The notes under the pieces are model-generated. The model worked only from the letters and a program-made list of their open reading frames with translations. It ran no database searches and was not told the DNA's origin. A stretch of 58,631 bases of DNA from Mycoplasmataceae bacterium (GTDB lineage: Bacteria; Bacillota_I; Bacilli_A; Mycoplasmatales; Mycoplasmoidaceae): positions 1 to 58,631 of the forward strand of contig JAIRKU010000004.1 in the NCBI GenBank assembly GCA_031259945.1, written 5' to 3'. The translations under genes and the position numbers were made by a program. Shown one piece after another: positions 23,116-33,699 of the stretch (its first letter is position 1; each line of letters opens with the position of its first letter).

Positions 23116-23330
23116 TTATTCAAGTAATCAGTCAATAATATTTTTTAAAATTATGCCTTCATTGGTTTTCCCATTCGATAAATCTAATGACAAAACCACC
23201 TTATCGTGATTATCATTAATGTTTAGTAGATTACCAATTTCATGTTTTCTATTTAATTCAGTAACTTGTTGCGTAACTTGAATATAAATTACATAATCAT
23301 TCTTTATGTATATATAAAATCAACTTAATA
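23116..23330 (-). pseudogene. 3' remnant of a DUF4143-type ATPase gene
   Basis: On the minus strand a frame of about 70 codons ends at TAA 23118-23116. It reads IYIQV, then HEIGNLLNINDNH, then NIIDWLLE. The intact ATPase at 52572-53756 ends with the same pattern (IYIQV, NEIGNLLKIKDG, NIIEWLLIEK). Only the last fifth or so of such a gene is left; the frame is closed by a stop and a probable frameshift upstream, next to a VDF-like codon run. The 140 bases between it and purL hold only a 41-codon minus ORF (22968-23093) of doubtful status. Confidence 0.7.
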
Positions 23331-23331
23331 T

Positions 23332-24621
23332 TTATTTATCAACAACAAATTCATTGCCATAAATTAGTAAAGTATCGCCCGGCTTCGCCCCTTGAGCTTT
23401 AGCAGTTTCTTCAACATTGATACTTTGCATTTTTTGGTTATAGCGCAATATGTTGTCTTTGGTATCTAGAGGAATTTTATGAGTTCAATATTGCATGAAT
23501 TGACTATGTACTTCTCATTGGTTATTATCTATTTGTTTAATTTTCAAATCTTTGGCATAATCTTTTTGTTGCTTTAATTCAATTATTTTTGTTTTAGTTA
23601 TCTTACCCAACAGACGTTTTTTATTTTCTAATTGGATCTTGTTAAACTTTTGAAAAATATCATCAAGTAATTCGTCAATACCTATGCGATGTAACGCACT
23701 AATGACATAAATTTTAGACTTTATACCTTTTTTTAATTTTGTTAAATTTCTAGTGGCATCATTAACGTCGATTTTGTTAGCGACATATATAATGGGTTTT
23801 TGAGAAATAACTTTGCTATATTTTTTAAGTTCATTGTTAATTGTCTTGTAAGCTTTAATTACATCAATATTATCTAATGGGTTTAATGAAATTAAATGAA
23901 TAAGAATTGAACAACGTTCAATATGCTTTAAAAATTCATGGCCCAAGCCCTTGCCTTCTGACGCCCCCTCTATTAACCCGGGCAAATCAGCGAATACCAT
24001 TTTATTCTGTTGTTTTGTGACGGTTCCTAAAACCGGTGTTAACGTAGTGAATTGATAATTGGCAGTCTTTGGTTTAGCATTAGATATTTGACCAACCAAA
24101 GTTGATTTTCCAGCGTTTGGTAAACCAACTAATCCGACATCAGCAATATACTTCAATTTGAAAATAATATTTTTTTCCTCACCGATATCGCCGTTTTCGT
24201 GCAAAGTGGGTGCTCGATTAAAAGATGATTTGAAAGAAGCGTTACCTCTACCGCCTCTACCACCTTCACAAATAATGTGAGTTTGACCAGTCTCTAATAT
24301 ATCAATAATTAGTTCGTTGGTTTGAGCATCATAAACTGAAGTTCCTAGAGGCAAGTTCATGTAAATATCTTTGCCATTATGACCCGTTTCTTTAGCCGTA
24401 CGTCCGTTTTCTCCGTTTGCGGCTATAACAGTTTTACGACTTCTTCATTCAAATAAGGTGTTAATATTGTGATTGCCAATCAAAATAATGTTACCTCCAT
24501 CACCGCCATCACCGCCATATGGGCCACCCATTGGTACATTAGGCTCACGACGTCATGAAACAATGCCGTTACCACCTGTACCGGCTTTTAAATTAATGAT
24601 ACATTCATCAACTAATTGCAT
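23332..24621 (-). CDS. obg: GTPase Obg (CgtA)
   Basis: The 429-residue protein starts at ATG 24621-24619. The glycine-rich Obg fold ([24 protein letters not shown]) fills residues 1-160. The G domain has P-loop GLPNAGKST at about 166-174, DLPGLIEGA and NKID. After a TGA Trp codon near residue 370 the frame continues through a C-terminal OCT domain to TAA 23334-23332. Obg acts in 50S ribosome assembly and stress or growth control. Confidence 0.95.
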
Positions 24622-24641
24622 GATTGAACAATTTTAACAAA

Positions 24642-25388
24642 TTAATCATCTTTACTTATGTCAATGTGTGTTAGATCATCTTGCTTTTTATATTCATCTT
24701 TTAGTTTTTGTAAAGTTGCACGAGATTGACTGCGTTCGCGTTCTTGTGATGTAATGTCAATAATCATTTGTTCGTTTGATGCACTATAGCCAATAATAGT
24801 ATTAATGACTCTGTTACAAACAATAAACAAAATTATTAATACCGCAAAAAATATTACAATTCGAGCAAATATTAATCAACCATTATTGTTGACACTTGGT
24901 ATAAGGCCGCAAAATATATAAGTAATGGCAGCCAAGGTGATCGGGATGGAAAAAATATAAGTATCAATGTACATTAATTTAAATAAATGTAATATTAAAG
25001 GAATGACAAAGCTAATAAAAGCAATAATGATAATAGGCAACAATATTCAAGCGTTAAATTTAAGTTCGCTTGATAAAATGGTTAATCCATTAGGATATTG
25101 TGTATTAGCAAAGTTATAAAATGATTGAGCATCGGTAACGTTCCATCCATTTTTATTGCTTCAATACAAAATATCTTTTTGATAAGTTGTAAAAACATTA
25201 TGGTAATTTGATTGAGTTATATTTCCCGATCATTCTTTACCGTTATATGGTATTAACCACTGTAATTGTAATAAGTTCATATCAGCTAACAATAACCAAA
25301 CTAAAATAAAACCAATCAAAACTGCACCACACAAGAGCAGAGTGGTTATATTTTTGGTTAAATGATGCTTTTGATGTAATAAACCCAT
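24642..25388 (-). CDS. hypothetical membrane protein, 248 aa
   Basis: The frame from ATG 25388-25386 to TAA at 24642 reads through several TGA Trp codons. A first helix (residues about 15-36) is followed by an approximately 75-residue soluble loop rich in Asn and Tyr, then three helices (about 115-138, 145-168, 175-198). The charged C-terminal tail (SQERERSQSR, then LKDEYKKQDD) is probably cytoplasmic. It sits 20 bases upstream of obg and may share its transcript. The family is not recognised. Confidence 0.75.
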
Positions 25389-25412
25389 TAGGTAGTTAAT
25401 TATATGTTAGTG

Positions 25413-25433
25413 TTAGAACCTAAATAGTTCTAA
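25413..25433. promoter_or_regulatory. inverted repeat in the divergent spacer upstream of rpsP
   Basis: TTAGAAC (25413-25419) and GTTCTAA (25427-25433) form a perfect 7-bp dyad with a 7-base centre. It lies between the divergent gene pair and could be an operator or a small hairpin. Confidence 0.35.
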
Positions 25434-25492
25434 TAATTTTAAATCAACTACATATGGGTGTAAAGTATTTTTACTATAAAGCTACATTAATA

Positions 25493-25498
25493 TATAAT
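25493..25498 (+). promoter_or_regulatory. -10 box for the rpsP-trmD-rplS operon
   Basis: A perfect TATAAT lies 31 bases before the TTG start of rpsP. The implied leader of about 24 bases carries the ribosome site GAAGTGAGG. Confidence 0.55.
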
Positions 25499-25528
25499 GT
25501 ACAAACATTTTAGAAGTGAGGTATTAAA

Positions 25529-25909
25529 TTGGTAAAAATTAGATTAACGAGACTTGGCAAACACAAAGATCCATTTTATCGTATTGTAGCAACGGATTCA
25601 CGCACCAAACGTGATGGTAAATACATAGCGTTATTAGGAACATTGGAACCAAATAGTGGCACAATTAAAATCAAGAAAGATTTGGTTATTGATTTCTTAG
25701 TTAAAGGAGCACAACCAACAGAAACGATTTTAAATATACTTAAAGAACAAGGCATTTGAGCAGATTATCTTAATACAAAGAAAATCATAAAAAAGCATAA
25801 ACGTAAATTAACAAAAAAACGTTTTACTATTAAGAAAGCTAAAAAAGAAGCTAGGAAAGCTTTATTAGCCAAAAGCGAAACAACAGTTAAAGCTGAGTCA
25901 TCAAAATAA
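25529..25909 (+). CDS. rpsP: 30S ribosomal protein S16
   Basis: The 126-residue frame starts at TTG 25529, with the ribosome site GTGAGG about 7 bases before it. The family core is MVKIRLTRLGKHKDPFYRIV, then DSRTKRDGKYI, then GAQPTETI. A basic lysine-rich extension of about 40 residues follows TGA Trp near residue 77, as in some Mollicutes. S16 is a primary binding protein of the 30S body. It heads the classic rpsP-trmD-rplS cluster. Confidence 0.96.
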
Positions 25910-25912
25910 CAA

Positions 25913-26596
25913 ATGCGCACCACCATATTAACTTTATTTCCAGAATTACTTGACAAGTTTTTAAATTATTCAATAATCAAAAAAATAATTCATAAAAAGA
26001 TAATCAAGATTGATATTGTTAATTTTCGTGAATTTTCTAAAGATAGAAATAAACGAGTCGATGATTATCAATATGGTGGTGGGCCGGGAATGGTGATTGC
26101 TTTGCCCGCCATTGTTGCAGCAATCAAAAAATATAAGAAAAAAAATAGCAAGGTTATCTTGCTTAGCCCACAAGGCAAAACTTATACACAAGAGTTAGCC
26201 AAAACATATACAAAATGCAAACATTTGATTTTAATCGCAGGTCATTACGAAGGTTTTGATGAAAGAATTTTAAATTATGTAGATGAAGTTATATCAATTG
26301 GTGATTATGTTTTAACGGGTGGAGAGGTTCCGTGTATGGTAATGGTTGAAACCATAGCACGATTACTAGAACAAGGTATTAGTAAGGAAAGTTTACAAAG
26401 CGAAACATTTAATGAAAATTTATTAGATTATCCTATTTATACTAAACCATTAAATTTTGAAGGATATAATGTTCCTAAAGTACTTTTGAGTGGTAATCAT
26501 CAATTAATTAATAAATATCGTCGAGAACAACAAATGAAAAAGACAAAAAAATATCGTAATGATATGTATAAAAAATATTTAAAGGAGCATAAGTAA
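25913..26596 (+). CDS. trmD: tRNA (guanine37-N1)-methyltransferase
   Basis: The 227-residue SPOUT enzyme has DDYQYGGGPGMV near residues 48-59 and LIAGHYEGFDERI. The knot motif SIGDYVLTGGE follows near residue 130. It methylates G37 of tRNAs reading CNN codons, which prevents frameshifting. The stop TAA overlaps the ATG of rplS by one base, and an AAAGGAG in the 3' end of trmD serves rplS. Confidence 0.97.
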   Translation: MRTTILTLFPELLDKFLNYSIIKKIIHKKIIKIDIVNFREFSKDRNKRVDDYQYGGGPGMVIALPAIVAAIKKYKKKNSKVILLSPQGKTYTQELAKTYTKCKHLILIAGHYEGFDERILNYVDEVISIGDYVLTGGEVPCMVMVETIARLLEQGISKESLQSETFNENLLDYPIYTKPLNFEGYNVPKVLLSGNHQLINKYRREQQMKKTKKYRNDMYKKYLKEHK

Positions 26597-26952
26597 TGAC
26601 AAAGATAAATAAAACCGCAATAATTCAACGAATTGAAAAATCACAAATGCGTGAAGATCTACCAGAATTTCGTGCAGGTGATACTGTTTCAGTTCACATT
26701 AAAATCGTGGAAGGTAACAAAACTCGTGTACAAAGATTTGATGGCATTGTTTTAAAAATTACTGGTAAAGGATTATCAAGAACTTTTACTGTTCGTAAAG
26801 AATCTAGTGGCATTGGGGCTGAAGAAACGTTTTCTTATCATTCACCATTAATTGTAAAAATTGATGTGTTGAAACGCGGTAAAGTACGACGCGCTTATAT
26901 TTCATATATGCGTGGCCGTTCTGGTAAATCTGCAAGAATTAAAACAAAGTAG
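26596..26952 (+). CDS. rplS: 50S ribosomal protein L19
   Basis: The 118-residue protein matches L19 through PEFRAGDTVSVHIKIVEG, RVQRFDGIVL, TFTVRK and the basic C-terminus with RRAYISYMRGRSGKSARI. L19 lies at the 30S-50S interface. Length and synteny are as expected. A further gene starts 19 bases downstream. Confidence 0.97.
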   Translation: MTKINKTAIIQRIEKSQMREDLPEFRAGDTVSVHIKIVEGNKTRVQRFDGIVLKITGKGLSRTFTVRKESSGIGAEETFSYHSPLIVKIDVLKRGKVRRAYISYMRGRSGKSARIKTK

Positions 26953-26970
26953 TAGAATTATTAACCTACA

Positions 26971-28269
26971 ATGGCTAATAGGGCAACATCATCTAATAAA
27001 AAAAATAAAAAGGACACCAATAAACATGGTGTTTTTTCCTTCATACATCGCAAAGAAATAACGCCTGAATCCTTCGAGATTGGTAAATTTGATTATGTTC
27101 AATTAAAAGCAGGTAGCATTAAATTTAAATCATTGTATGGGCGTAAGTCTTTATGAAAGAGATATCTTATCGCTATTGTAATTGGTTTAATGATGGGTAC
27201 AGTAGTACAATTTTTAATCAAAAATACAGGGTTATATAATGCTGGGTTGAATGCTATTGTCCAGGGTATTGCTCGTATTACCAATACATTAATGTTATCT
27301 AATGATAGTACTAAAGATATAGCACCAGTCGTTTTTAACATTTTATTCTGGGGCTTATATATTGTAGCTAATGTACCTTTATTTATTTTTGCACACCGGA
27401 AAATTGGTAAAACATTTGCCAATTTAACGATGGTATTTGTGATTGTGAATAGTCTTTGAGGTTTTACTTTATCTTACATCCCAGGCATTGATCAAGTTTT
27501 TTTATTTGGTAATTCTATCGCAGAGGGTTCATCTTCTTCGTTTGATGCTTCAAATAATATTTTTGTTTTAAAAGGCATTTATAACATACCTTTTTGGTAC
27601 AAACCTGCTTCTAACGTAACACTAGATCCCACTATTTTTAATCCCGATTATGATCCTTACAAAGCATTATTGTTGTTTGTTTATGCAATTACTTATGGAT
27701 TTTTATCTTCAGTAGGATATGCAATTTTATATATTGTTGGTGGTTGCAGTGCTGGTGGTGATTTTATTTCTATTTATTTTTTCTCTATTAAGCATAAATC
27801 ACTTGGTGGCTTAATGATAATAGTTAACTCTACACTCATGATTATTGGTTCCATCATCGGTTCATATATTTCGGCAGGAATTGTAAATCCGCAAGGGTTT
27901 TCTTTTCCGTTTTTATTGTCTGCTAATTTAGTAGCATCATTTCTATCTGTGGTAATATTTGGTTTATTGTTAAATCGCATATATCCAATGCACCGCATTG
28001 TAAAAGTAGAAATCATTAGTGAACGTATCATGGACATTCGTGATGAATTGTTTGCTTCTAAATTTACACATTCAATGACAATTGATAAGTGCTTTGGGGC
28101 TTACACATTAAAAGAAAAAGATGTGCTTTGAACAATCTGCATGTATGTCGAAATGCCCAATTTAGTAAGACACATTCGCAAAGTTGACGAAAAGGCTTTG
28201 GTAACTGTTAGTATCGTAAGCGATGTAGACGGTTACATGAAAATATACCGTCAGGGATCAACTGATTAA
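26971..28269 (+). CDS. YitT-family membrane protein (C-terminal DUF2179)
   Basis: The 432-residue frame reads through several TGA Trp codons. A hydrophilic lysine-rich N-terminus of about 65 residues precedes five or six hydrophobic helices. The family-typical segment GYAILYIVGGCSAGGDFI is near residue 255. A soluble C-terminal DUF2179 domain has IDKCFGAYTLKEKDVL and a closing DVDGYMKIY-like end. The function of YitT proteins is not settled. It is followed after three bases by rbgA, giving an rplS-yitT-rbgA-rnhB order. Confidence 0.88.
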
Positions 28270-28272
28270 TCT

Positions 28273-29073
28273 ATGGCAATCAATTGATTTCCAGGGCACA
28301 TGGCGAAAAGCCTTCGTGATATACGCTCCATCCAAAACATTGACATTATTATTGAAGTAGTTGATGCTAGATGCATCAACTTATCATCTAATCAAGAATT
28401 AAGCGAAACATTTCATAAACCTAAATTAACTATCGCCTTAAAAAGTGATTTAGTCGACATAGTCACAACTAATCACAAAAATGATTTACTAATCGGCTCA
28501 ATTAAAAAACGTAAATTTAAAGATAAAATTATTGAAAAGTTAGATGTAATTTTTGCTAAAAAAAAACAAGAATTAAAACTCAAAGGATTGGTTAATCCTC
28601 AATTTTATGGTGTGGTTGTTGGTTTACCAAATGTTGGTAAATCATCATTAATTAATTTTTTGGCGACTAAGACAAAATTAATCGTCGCCAATAAACCAGG
28701 AGTTACAAGAAATAAACAATTAGTCAAAATTAATAATAATTATTTTCTATATGATACACCAGGAATTTTATTTAAAAAAATATCAAATGATATTGATGGA
28801 TACAAATTAGCGCTTGTTGGTGTTATTAGAAGGGAAGTGTTGCCTTTGGCTGAAGTAGTTGAATGGGGCTATACATTTTTAAAGAATAACTATTCAAATA
28901 TTCTTCACAATAAATATAAAGCAATATCTTCTGATAGTTTTAGTGATTTCATTCAACACGTTGGACATAAATTTAATTTTGTGAAAAACAATTCACAAAT
29001 TGATATAGATCGAACTATTTCTTTTCTTTATGATGATTGGAAAAACAACATAAAGGTAAATTATGAAAAATAG
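28273..29073 (+). CDS. rbgA: ribosome biogenesis GTPase RbgA (YlqF)
   Basis: The 266-residue protein begins NWFPGHMAKS, the family hallmark. It has circularly permuted GTPase motifs: a modified G4 (IALKSDL), then P-loop GLPNVGKSSLIN near residue 117, then DTPGIL. RbgA is needed for late 50S assembly. The G4 motif NKxD reads KSD here, a mild deviation. The 3' end overlaps rnhB by 11 bases. Confidence 0.94.
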
Positions 29074-29704
29074 AGCAAACATGTATGCTTTTGAAAATAA
29101 ATATCGTCTTAAAGGTTATAAAAGCATTGTGGGGTTGGACGAAGTTGGTCGCGGATCGTGAGCCGGTCCCTTGGTTGTGGCTGCAGTAATATTGCCAGAA
29201 AGATACCATAATGATGAAATTAATGATTCCAAAAAAGTTTCTATTAAGAAACGCGAATTACTTTATGATGTCATTGTTAAAGTTGCATTAGATTATGCAA
29301 TTATTTTTATTGATCCTATTGAGGTTGATAGATTAAATCCTAAAGCTGCTTCAATAAAAGGAATGAAAATGGCGCTAGATGAATTGAAAGTTAAACCACA
29401 AATTGCTTTAATTGATTCGGAAATTATTGAAAGTAAAGTGGAAACTAAATCTATTGTTAAAGGTGATGAAAAATCTATTTCAATCGCTGCTGCTAGTATT
29501 TTAGCTAAAGTTTCGCGTGATCGATATATGGAAAAAATTAGTGAGCAATATCCCCAATATCATTTTGCTAAACATAAAGGTTATGGAACTATTCAACATC
29601 TAAAAGCCTTACAAAAATTTGGGCCAATCAAGAACTTTCACCGTTTTTCTTATAAACCTATTCAGAAGATATTAAATAATTCTCATATAACAAAAACATT
29701 ATAA
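29063..29704 (+). CDS. rnhB: ribonuclease HII
   Basis: The 213-residue frame starts at ATG 29063. It has the active-site segment GLDEVGRGSWAGPLVVAAV (Trp coded by TGA), the DSKKVS motif, a third acidic residue in ALIDSE, and the conserved SIAAASILAKVSRD. The enzyme nicks RNA in RNA-DNA hybrids and removes ribonucleotides. Its overlap with rbgA is a common Firmicute/Mollicute arrangement. Confidence 0.95.
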
Positions 29705-29731
29705 TAGCATTCATTATTTTGAAGGTACCAA

Positions 29732-30385
29732 ATGAAATCAACTGTTAAAAAAATATCAGAAATTAATATCAATATGGAAGAAACAATTAAAGCATTAATG
29801 ATTGATCGTAGTGCGCTTGAAATGCACATACGTCGTTTAACTCATTTGTTTAAGAACGATACACAACAACAAATTGAACAAAAATTACGCAACATTTTAG
29901 CGCGTGATAATATATTCAATGTAATCATGAACGAAGTAGCTAGAAGTTATGAAGTTACTTTTGATGGAGACGAGATTAAAAATACTGCAAAACAATTAGA
30001 ACAACATTTTCAAGGCAGAGACCCCAAAGTAGTTGAAGAAATTGCTAAAAAAGCAATTACTAAGTCCTTAATCTTTGGCGAAATTGCCAAAGAATGAAAT
30101 ATTACGGTTTCTGATCAGGAAGTTGATGATTCACTTGAACAATACTATAAGTTTAGTAATGAACCAATTCGTCCATTTAAAGAAGATAAAGCTAAATTTG
30201 AAAATATTCGAAGTGCAATGTTAGAAGAAAAAATTGTAAATGAATTAATGCGTCGTTTTTCTAAAGTTCGTTTAGATTACGAAGCGATTCAAAGACAATT
30301 TCAAGAAATTGCTGAACGCCAAGCAGCTACTAAAAAACAACAAGAAGAAGCGCAACAAAAAGAAAAAAACCGAGAATTCTTCTAA
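29732..30385 (+). CDS. trigger-factor C-terminal-like protein, 217 aa
   Basis: The frame runs from ATG 29732 (GAAGGT ribosome site just upstream) through a TGA Trp codon to TAA 30383-30385. The predicted structure is almost wholly helical. The run of helices with IAKEWNITVSDQEVDDSLEQ resembles the chaperone (SurA-like) C-terminal domain of trigger factor, and the tail is a Gln/Lys/Glu coiled coil. There is no PPIase domain, and at 217 residues it is about half a normal trigger factor. A ribosome-linked or folding role is inference. Confidence 0.6.
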
Positions 30386-30400
30386 TAAACCAAATCAAGC

Positions 30401-32092
30401 TTAAACATCAAAAATTGTTGTTCTAACTAGTGGTTTTTTCTTTTTATTTTTTCACACAAAAATACCGGTAGTATTTTCAGCAATTTTTCTTATCTCATTA
30501 TTATTGACATTGTAGTTTTTGCGTTTCATTAGTGCTTCTACACCATCTTTAATGGTATAAGCTATTTTAGTAATTAAAGGCGCTGATGTTTTAGCATAAA
30601 ACGATCCTCTAGTAGAAATAACTGGTAAATCAAGTACCCGTTTATTTTCGCGATCCACTAGCATAGTAACATTGAACACACCATCTTGCGATAATACACG
30701 ACGATATTTTAGAACATTTGTAGAATCAGAATTTATTTTATTGCCATCCACATAAACTTCATTGCTATCAATAAATTGATCAGTTGGTGTTAAAACACGA
30801 TTTAGTAATTGGACTTTCTGACCATTAACTATTTGAATAACATTATTTTCATTTATGCCAGATTCTACTGCGTTAATTTTTAATGCTTTTAACATTTTAA
30901 ATTCACCATGGATGGGAATAATGTATTGTGGATTAATTAGTTTAAACATTAATTGTTGTTCTTGTTTAGTAGCATGACCAGAAGCATGAATTTTGCGTGT
31001 TGGGGTATTTTGAAAAATTGTCATACCGGTTTTATACATTTTATTAACTAATTGTTCTACCGCCGCATAATTACCAGGGATAGGGTTAGACGATAAAATC
31101 AAAGTATCACTTGGTTTTAAAGTGATTCAGCTATGTTTTCCATTAGCCATTTGATTAAGTGCTGCCATTTCTTCGCCTTGGGAACCAGTCGATAAAATAA
31201 TAACTTCCTCATCCTTGTATTGGCTTACATCGCGTGATTCAATAAAACAAGATTGATTAACATTTAAGAACCCAACATTAATTGATGTTTCTATGTTAGT
31301 TTCCATTGAACGCCCACACAAACATATTTTGCGGCCAGCTTTAACTGCTATTTCAATAATTTCTTCAATTCGTCCTAAATTTGAAGCAAATGTTGAAAGA
31401 ATGATTCTGCCTTTAGCTTTCAATATTAAACGACGAAGCTCATCAATAATGAATCTTTCACTCATACTAAATCCAGGTGTATCAGCATTAGTGGATTCGC
31501 ATAATAAAACATCGATTTCACGACGCCCAAAATCAGCCATTTTTAAAATATCAGATTCATCACCTTGTGTACAAAAGTCAAAACGAAAGTCACCAGTGGA
31601 TACTATTTTGCCATTAATTGTTTCAATGTAAACACCAAAGGCATCTGGAATAGAGTGACAAACTCTAAAAAATTCAATTTTAAAATATTTACTATTAATT
31701 TTAGTGTTATCGTCAAAGTGTTCAAAATGATGTGGCAATAATTCTTTATGTTCTTTAAGTTTTTTTTGAATAATACCAGCCGTTAATTTTGCGGCATAAA
31801 TTTTAGGTATTGGTAGAGTTTTTAGTAAATATGGAATACCGCCGATGTGATCTTCGTGGGCATGAGTTACGATTAATGCTTTAACTTTATCTTTATTTTC
31901 TAATAGATAGTCAAAAGGGCAGATTACTGCGTTTACTCCTAGTAAAACGCTTTCATCAGCAAATTTAATGCCACAATCAATGATAAAAATTTCATTGTCG
32001 TGTTCAACCACATACATGTTTTTGCCGATTTCTTCAACACCGCCTAAAGCATAGATGTATGTTGGTATTTGATTTATATTTTCTGTTTCCAT
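30401..32092 (-). CDS. rnjA: ribonuclease J
   Basis: The 563-residue frame starts at ATG 32092-32090 behind a GAGAAGAG site. It reads through TGA Trp codons near residue 322 and near the C-terminus to TAA 30403-30401. It has the metallo-beta-lactamase motif HAHEDH at about 77-82, GGVEEIGKNMYVVE near the start, the beta-CASP segment LSTGSQGEEMAAL, and HASGHA. RNase J is a 5'-to-3' exo- and endonuclease in mRNA turnover and rRNA maturation. It converges with the gene at 29732. Confidence 0.95.
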
Positions 32093-32111
32093 AATTATTT
32101 TTCTCTTCTCT

Positions 32112-32660
32112 TTAATATTTAATTCATTCTGGTTCTATCGTTAATGGTTGGTTTTTATTAATTCGATCATAGTATAAAATACCTGATAAGTGATCAATTT
32201 CATGTTGCAAGCATATAGCCAATATGCCTTCTGCATCAATTGTAATATTTTTTTTATTAATTAAGTCATAAGCTTCAACAACAATGCGATTACGACGTTT
32301 GACTACTCCCTCATATTCTTTAGGTACGCTTAAACAACCCTCGCCTTGCTCAATAAAACCATAAGTGATTGATTCAGCTATTATTTTCGGATTAGCAATT
32401 AAATATTTGTGTTCAATCTTATTTAAATCGAAATGAATATATATTACTTTTTTTAATAATCCAACTTGTGGCCCAGCCAAAGCTATACCTTCACGAATTT
32501 TATATTCCTTGGCTTTTTTAGTATAACAAGCATCAATGTAAGAAACCATACGATTAATTAATAATTGATCTTTTTCATTTATAGGCAAAATTACGTCCGC
32601 ACTCTTTTTACGTAATTTTTGGTCTATATCGTTTAGTAACCAAGTGTCACTAGGTATCAT
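32112..32660 (-). CDS. def: peptide deformylase
   Basis: The 182-residue frame starts at ATG 32660-32658 and ends at TAA 32114-32112 after a late TGA Trp codon. Motif 1 is GIALAGPQVG, where G-x-G-L-A-A-P-Q is usual. Motif 2 EGCLSVP and motif 3 QHEIDHLSG give the metal ligands Cys, His and His. It removes the formyl group from nascent proteins. It is probably co-transcribed with rnjA, 19 bases downstream. Confidence 0.95.
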
Positions 32661-32695
32661 ATTCTAAAATAAGCTTATCCCGAATTGTTTGAAGT

Positions 32696-32701
32696 ATTAT
32701 A
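32696..32701 (-). promoter_or_regulatory. -10 box for def-rnjA
   Basis: The minus strand reads TATAAT here, 36 bases before the def ATG, implying a leader of about 29 bases. Confidence 0.45.
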
Positions 32702-32941
32702 GCATATCTAGTGACATTTCTGATTCATTTATTGTTACTAAACACTGTACTAATTTTATTAAATTTTTATAATCCATTTGCGCCTCCGTAATAGGCATTT
32801 AAAATGGCACCTTTATGGGTCTTTTTAATTCTATTAATTAAAGATAAATTCACTTAATAAACAGATTCACTTAATTTATTTTCAATCCAAGTGACAAATT
32901 TATCGTATTTTAATTAAATAAAAGTGCTATATTTTTTAAAA
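32702..32941. other. gene-poor spacer with minus-strand micro-ORFs
   Basis: No normal gene is visible. On the minus strand a 28-codon frame (GTG 32853 to TAA 32767) reads KKTHKGAILNAYYGGANGL at its end. A second, 26-codon frame (ATG 32777 to TAA 32697) starts behind a perfect GGAGG (32787-32783), rare in this sequence, and both overlap. They may be micro-ORFs or the tail of a lost gene. On the plus strand TATATT at 32928-32933, 8 bases before the next ATG, looks like the -10 box for the gene at 32942. Confidence 0.35.
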
Positions 32942-33199
32942 ATGGAGTTTGTTGATAAACGCAAAGATAAAAACGAAGCTTCACGCTGAAACGCTTTAGA
33001 TGACAAACAAAAGCGTTTTATTTATTTAGGAATGATTATTGGTATGCTAATAGCGGGTGTCGGCATTATCTTTTTAACTGGTAAATATTCGATTGTAGCA
33101 GGTTGCATTATCGCCGCCGCTGGTGCAGCTATCCTAATTAGCGTGAGTATTGTTTGGTTATATTGAACGCATAAAATTAGCAAACAAAGTCAAGGGTAA
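32942..33199 (+). CDS. small two-helix membrane protein, 85 aa
   Basis: The frame from ATG 32942 to TAA 33197-33199 has two TGA Trp codons. A charged N-terminus of about 28 residues leads into two hydrophobic helices (about 29-48 and 53-75) joined by a short TGKYS turn, with a short basic tail. The next gene starts three bases after the stop, so it appears to be the first member of an operon ending in the PTS gene at 33700. The family is not recognised. Confidence 0.7.
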
Positions 33200-33202
33200 A
33201 TT

Positions 33203-33697
33203 ATGACAAAACGTAAACTTATAAAAATTTATGCTTGTATATTTGGCGGGGTGACAGCGGTAATGTTGATTGCCACACCTTTTATTGTTGTTGCTAATTC
33301 TATTCCTAATAAGTTGCCAAACGCTGAAATTAAACTAACTACTAAAAGTGAACAAGAGACAGATGTTGACATGGATATTAAAGCATATTCACAATATACG
33401 GTAGCACTTGCTAGTTTAAAGGTAGAATGCACGGACGATCAAGGTAAAACTGTTTATTTAGAATTTGTTAAAGATAACGCATTCGATTATGATGATGCAA
33501 TCGCTAAATTTAAAACTTATACTGGTTACAATGTTCCCGACGGAGAAATTTTTCCTGATGTTGACCACCCCTTAAATTTACAAATTACTGATACCAAAAA
33601 CATTAGTAAAACAGTTCGTTTTCAAGCTCAAGTACTTTATCAAGATGGCAATAAAAAATATACTCAATACTCAAATATTGTTAGTTATAAGGGATAG
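33203..33697 (+). CDS. membrane-anchored or secreted protein, 164 aa
   Basis: A basic start (MTKRKLIKIYACIF) and a hydrophobic stretch to about residue 32 form a signal peptide or N-terminal anchor. No lipobox cysteine is evident. The remaining 130 residues are soluble, acidic and beta-rich (AEIKLTTKSEQETDVDMDIKA, then TVRFQAQVLYQDGNKKYTQY). It lies between a small membrane protein and the PTS EIIBC with only 2-3 base gaps. An extracytoplasmic role linked to sugar uptake is possible, but this rests on position only. Confidence 0.7.
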   Translation: MTKRKLIKIYACIFGGVTAVMLIATPFIVVANSIPNKLPNAEIKLTTKSEQETDVDMDIKAYSQYTVALASLKVECTDDQGKTVYLEFVKDNAFDYDDAIAKFKTYTGYNVPDGEIFPDVDHPLNLQITDTKNISKTVRFQAQVLYQDGNKKYTQYSNIVSYKG

Positions 33698-33699
33698 TT

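Noticed and set aside
23515-24360. A shorter obg of 281 residues
   Set aside because: Both apparent ends are artefacts: in-frame TGA Trp codons lie beyond each, and the full frame restores the Obg fold and the OCT domain.
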